The notes below the pieces were generated by a model that was not told the origin of the DNA, did not search any database, and saw only the letters and a list, made by a program, of their open reading frames with translations. A DNA stretch of 8,163 nt from an uncultured Desulfovibrio sp. (lineage in GTDB: Bacteria; Desulfobacterota; Desulfovibrionia; Desulfovibrionales; Desulfovibrionaceae): contig CAMWTD010000095.1 of the NCBI GenBank assembly GCA_947177085.1, positions 1 to 8,163 on the forward strand, written 5' to 3'. Positions 6,720 to 8,163 of this stretch are shown one piece after another. Position numbers and translations under genes: made by a program. How positions within the stretch are numbered: the stretch's first letter is position 1; every line of letters starts with the position of its first letter.

Positions 6720-8132
6720 TCACTTGCCGATGCAAAAGTGCTCGAAAACCCGGTCCAATACCTCGGCGGCCGTGCCGACGCCCGTGACCTCGCCAAGGGC
6801 CGCCGCCGCCGTGTCCAGCCGGGCGAGGCAGCAGTCCTGCGGCTGGCCGGCCCGGATGTCGGCGGCAAGGGCGGTGAGCTCTTCCAGGGCGCGCTCGAGG
6901 GCCACGGCCTGCCGCGCATTGGGGGCGAGGCTCCCCTCGGCGGCGGGCGCGGCCTCAAGCAGGCGCGCGCGGACAAGCCCGGCCAGTTCCTCGAGATGCT
7001 CGCCCGTGGCGGCGCTCACCTGACAGGCCGGCAGGCCCTCCGCCCAGGCGGGCGGCCACGAGGGGGGCCGCGGCGCGCACACATCGCACTTGTTCCACAC
7101 GAGGAGGGCCGGAACTTCGGCTGCCGCCGCAAGCTCAAGAATCTCCGCCGCCACCGCGTCCGGGCAGGACGGGGCCTGCGCGCCAGCCTCGCCGAGGCGC
7201 GCGCCGTCCGCCACCACAAGAACGAGGTCGGCCCCGGCAACGCGCTCCCGGGCGCGGGTCATGCCCAGGGACTCCACCGGGTCGGCCCCGGCCTCGTCCG
7301 CGCGCAGGCCCGCGGTATCCACGAGGCGCACGGGCAGGCCCCCGAAATCGCACTGCTCTTCCAGAAAATCGCGCGTGGTCCCCGGAATGTCGGTGACAAG
7401 GGCGCGGTCGCGGCCCAAAAGCGCGTTGAGCAGGCTGGATTTGCCCGCATTGGGCGCGCCCGCGATCACCACCTGCGCCCCCTCCTGCATGAGGCGGGCG
7501 CGGCGCTTGCCCGCAAGCAGGCGGCGCACGGATGCGGCCACGCTGTCCACGGCGCGGGCGAAGTCCTCCGGCGCGAGGGAGGGCACTTCGTCATCGGGAA
7601 AGTCCACGCCCAGGACGGCATGGGCGCGCAGGTCGTCCAGTTCTTCGCGCAAGGCCGCTGTCTGGCGGCCGAGCTGGCCGTCCAGGCGGCCCAGGCCGAG
7701 GCGGGCCGCCTCGCGCGAGGGGGCCCCGATGAGTTCGGCCACGGCCTCCGCCTGGGAGAGGTCGAGCCGCCCGTTCTCAAAGGCGCGGCGCGAGAACTCG
7801 CCGCGCTCCGCCTGGCGCGCGCCCAGCGAGAGCACGCTCAGGAGCGCCTCCTCCAGAAGGAAGGGGCCGCCGTGGCAGTGGATCTCGGCCATGTCCTCGC
7901 CGGTGAAGGTGCGCGGTCCGGGCATGAAGACGGCGAGCACGTCGTCCAGCTCCTCGCCGTGCCTGTCCAGCATCCGGCCGCGGTGCAGCCGCCAGGGCCG
8001 GAAGTTCTCGAAATCGGGCGACAGGGAGAGGAAGACGCGCGCGAGCACCTCCTTGGCCCTGGGGCCGGAAATGCGCACGATGCCGATGCCCCCGGCCCCC
8101 GGAGGCGTGGCTATGGCGGCGATGGTGCTCAT
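6720..8132 (-). CDS. mnmE: tRNA uridine-5-carboxymethylaminomethyl modification GTPase MnmE
   Basis: MnmE works with MnmG to modify uridine 34 in the wobble position of certain tRNAs, using GTP hydrolysis and a folate one-carbon unit. The 470-residue protein has the full layout. The N-terminal folate-binding domain begins TIAAIATPPGAGGIGIVRISG (3-23), and the helical region contains GEFSRRAFENGRLDLSQAEAV (111-131). The inserted G domain has P-loop GAPNAGKS (225-232), TTRD (252-255), DTAG (272-275), NKCD (347-350) and SAATG (373-377). It ends in the characteristic CIGK (467-470), with Cys467. It is slightly longer than the approximately 454-residue E. coli protein. The start is ATG 8132, preceded by GGGGAG four bases upstream. 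A TAG at 8160-8158 could be the stop of an upstream gene. In many bacteria mnmE follows yidC and jag, which would lie beyond the right edge. It is the first visible gene of the - strand operon. Confidence 0.98.
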   Translation of the reverse strand: MSTIAAIATPPGAGGIGIVRISGPRAKEVLARVFLSLSPDFENFRPWRLHRGRMLDRHGEELDDVLAVFMPGPRTFTGEDMAEIHCHGGPFLLEEALLSVLSLGARQAERGEFSRRAFENGRLDLSQAEAVAELIGAPSREAARLGLGRLDGQLGRQTAALREELDDLRAHAVLGVDFPDDEVPSLAPEDFARAVDSVAASVRRLLAGKRRARLMQEGAQVVIAGAPNAGKSSLLNALLGRDRALVTDIPGTTRDFLEEQCDFGGLPVRLVDTAGLRADEAGADPVESLGMTRARERVAGADLVLVVADGARLGEAGAQAPSCPDAVAAEILELAAAAEVPALLVWNKCDVCAPRPPSWPPAWAEGLPACQVSAATGEHLEELAGLVRARLLEAAPAAEGSLAPNARQAVALERALEELTALAADIRAGQPQDCCLARLDTAAAALGEVTGVGTAAEVLDRVFEHFCIGK

Positions 8133-8136
8133 GGCG

Positions 8137-8142
8137 CTCCCC
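8137..8142 (-). promoter_or_regulatory. mnmE: ribosome binding site of mnmE
   Basis: GGGGAG on the - strand lies 4 nt before ATG 8132. Its first three G residues can pair in a small stem (8140-8144 with 8148-8152, loop GGA on the + strand), which might lower initiation. Confidence 0.55.
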
Positions 8143-8163
8143 GTGGAACGGGCGGCCCTAGGC

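Noticed and set aside
6719..6976. Upstream in-frame extension of the exonuclease gene into mnmE
   Set aside because: The 86 extra residues are Pro/Ser/Arg-rich and lie within mnmE. The ATG at 6718, one base after the mnmE stop, is a natural start.
1..8163. Mobile elements, CRISPR arrays, tRNA or rRNA genes, prophage or defence genes
   Set aside because: No transposase, integrase, spaced repeats or RNA-gene signatures were seen; all the main coding regions are explained by six housekeeping-type genes.

Overview
The window is very GC-rich, with strong G/C preference at third codon positions. Its gene content (B12-dependent class II ribonucleotide reductase, bacterial Rsm22-type methyltransferase, a CofD-like protein resembling the GAK-system branch) fits an anaerobic member of the Desulfovibrionaceae. 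That assignment is an inference from gene content and composition. It looks like ordinary chromosome: no mobile element, CRISPR array, tRNA or rRNA gene is visible.

There are two gene blocks that converge near 3.8 kb. On the + strand, an Rsm22-family methyltransferase (about 2-1399, open to the left edge) is followed, after a relatively AT-rich 142-nt gap, by nrdJ (1542-3806). On the - strand, read from right to left, are mnmE (8132-6720), a DEDDy 3'-5' exonuclease related to RNase D (6718-6071), a CofD/YvcK-superfamily protein (6080-4860) and an RluA-family pseudouridine synthase (4872-3877). Adjacent - strand genes are separated by 1 nt or overlap by 10-13 nt, so they look like one translationally coupled operon. 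The 70-nt convergent gap holds a 16-nt perfect palindrome and a 12-bp stem-loop that can act as a terminator in both directions.

Functionally, five of the six genes belong to nucleic-acid metabolism. These are ribosome assembly (Rsm22-like), deoxynucleotide supply (NrdJ), tRNA wobble modification (MnmE), RNA or DNA 3'-end trimming (exonuclease) and RNA pseudouridylation (RluA-like). The exception is the CofD-like protein, whose reaction is unknown and which sits between the exonuclease and the pseudouridine synthase. It is the best candidate in the window for undescribed biology. The other points worth a second look are the Fe-S-type cysteine set of the Rsm22 protein, the non-canonical active-site flank of the pseudouridine synthase, and possible alternative RNA folds ahead of nrdJ.
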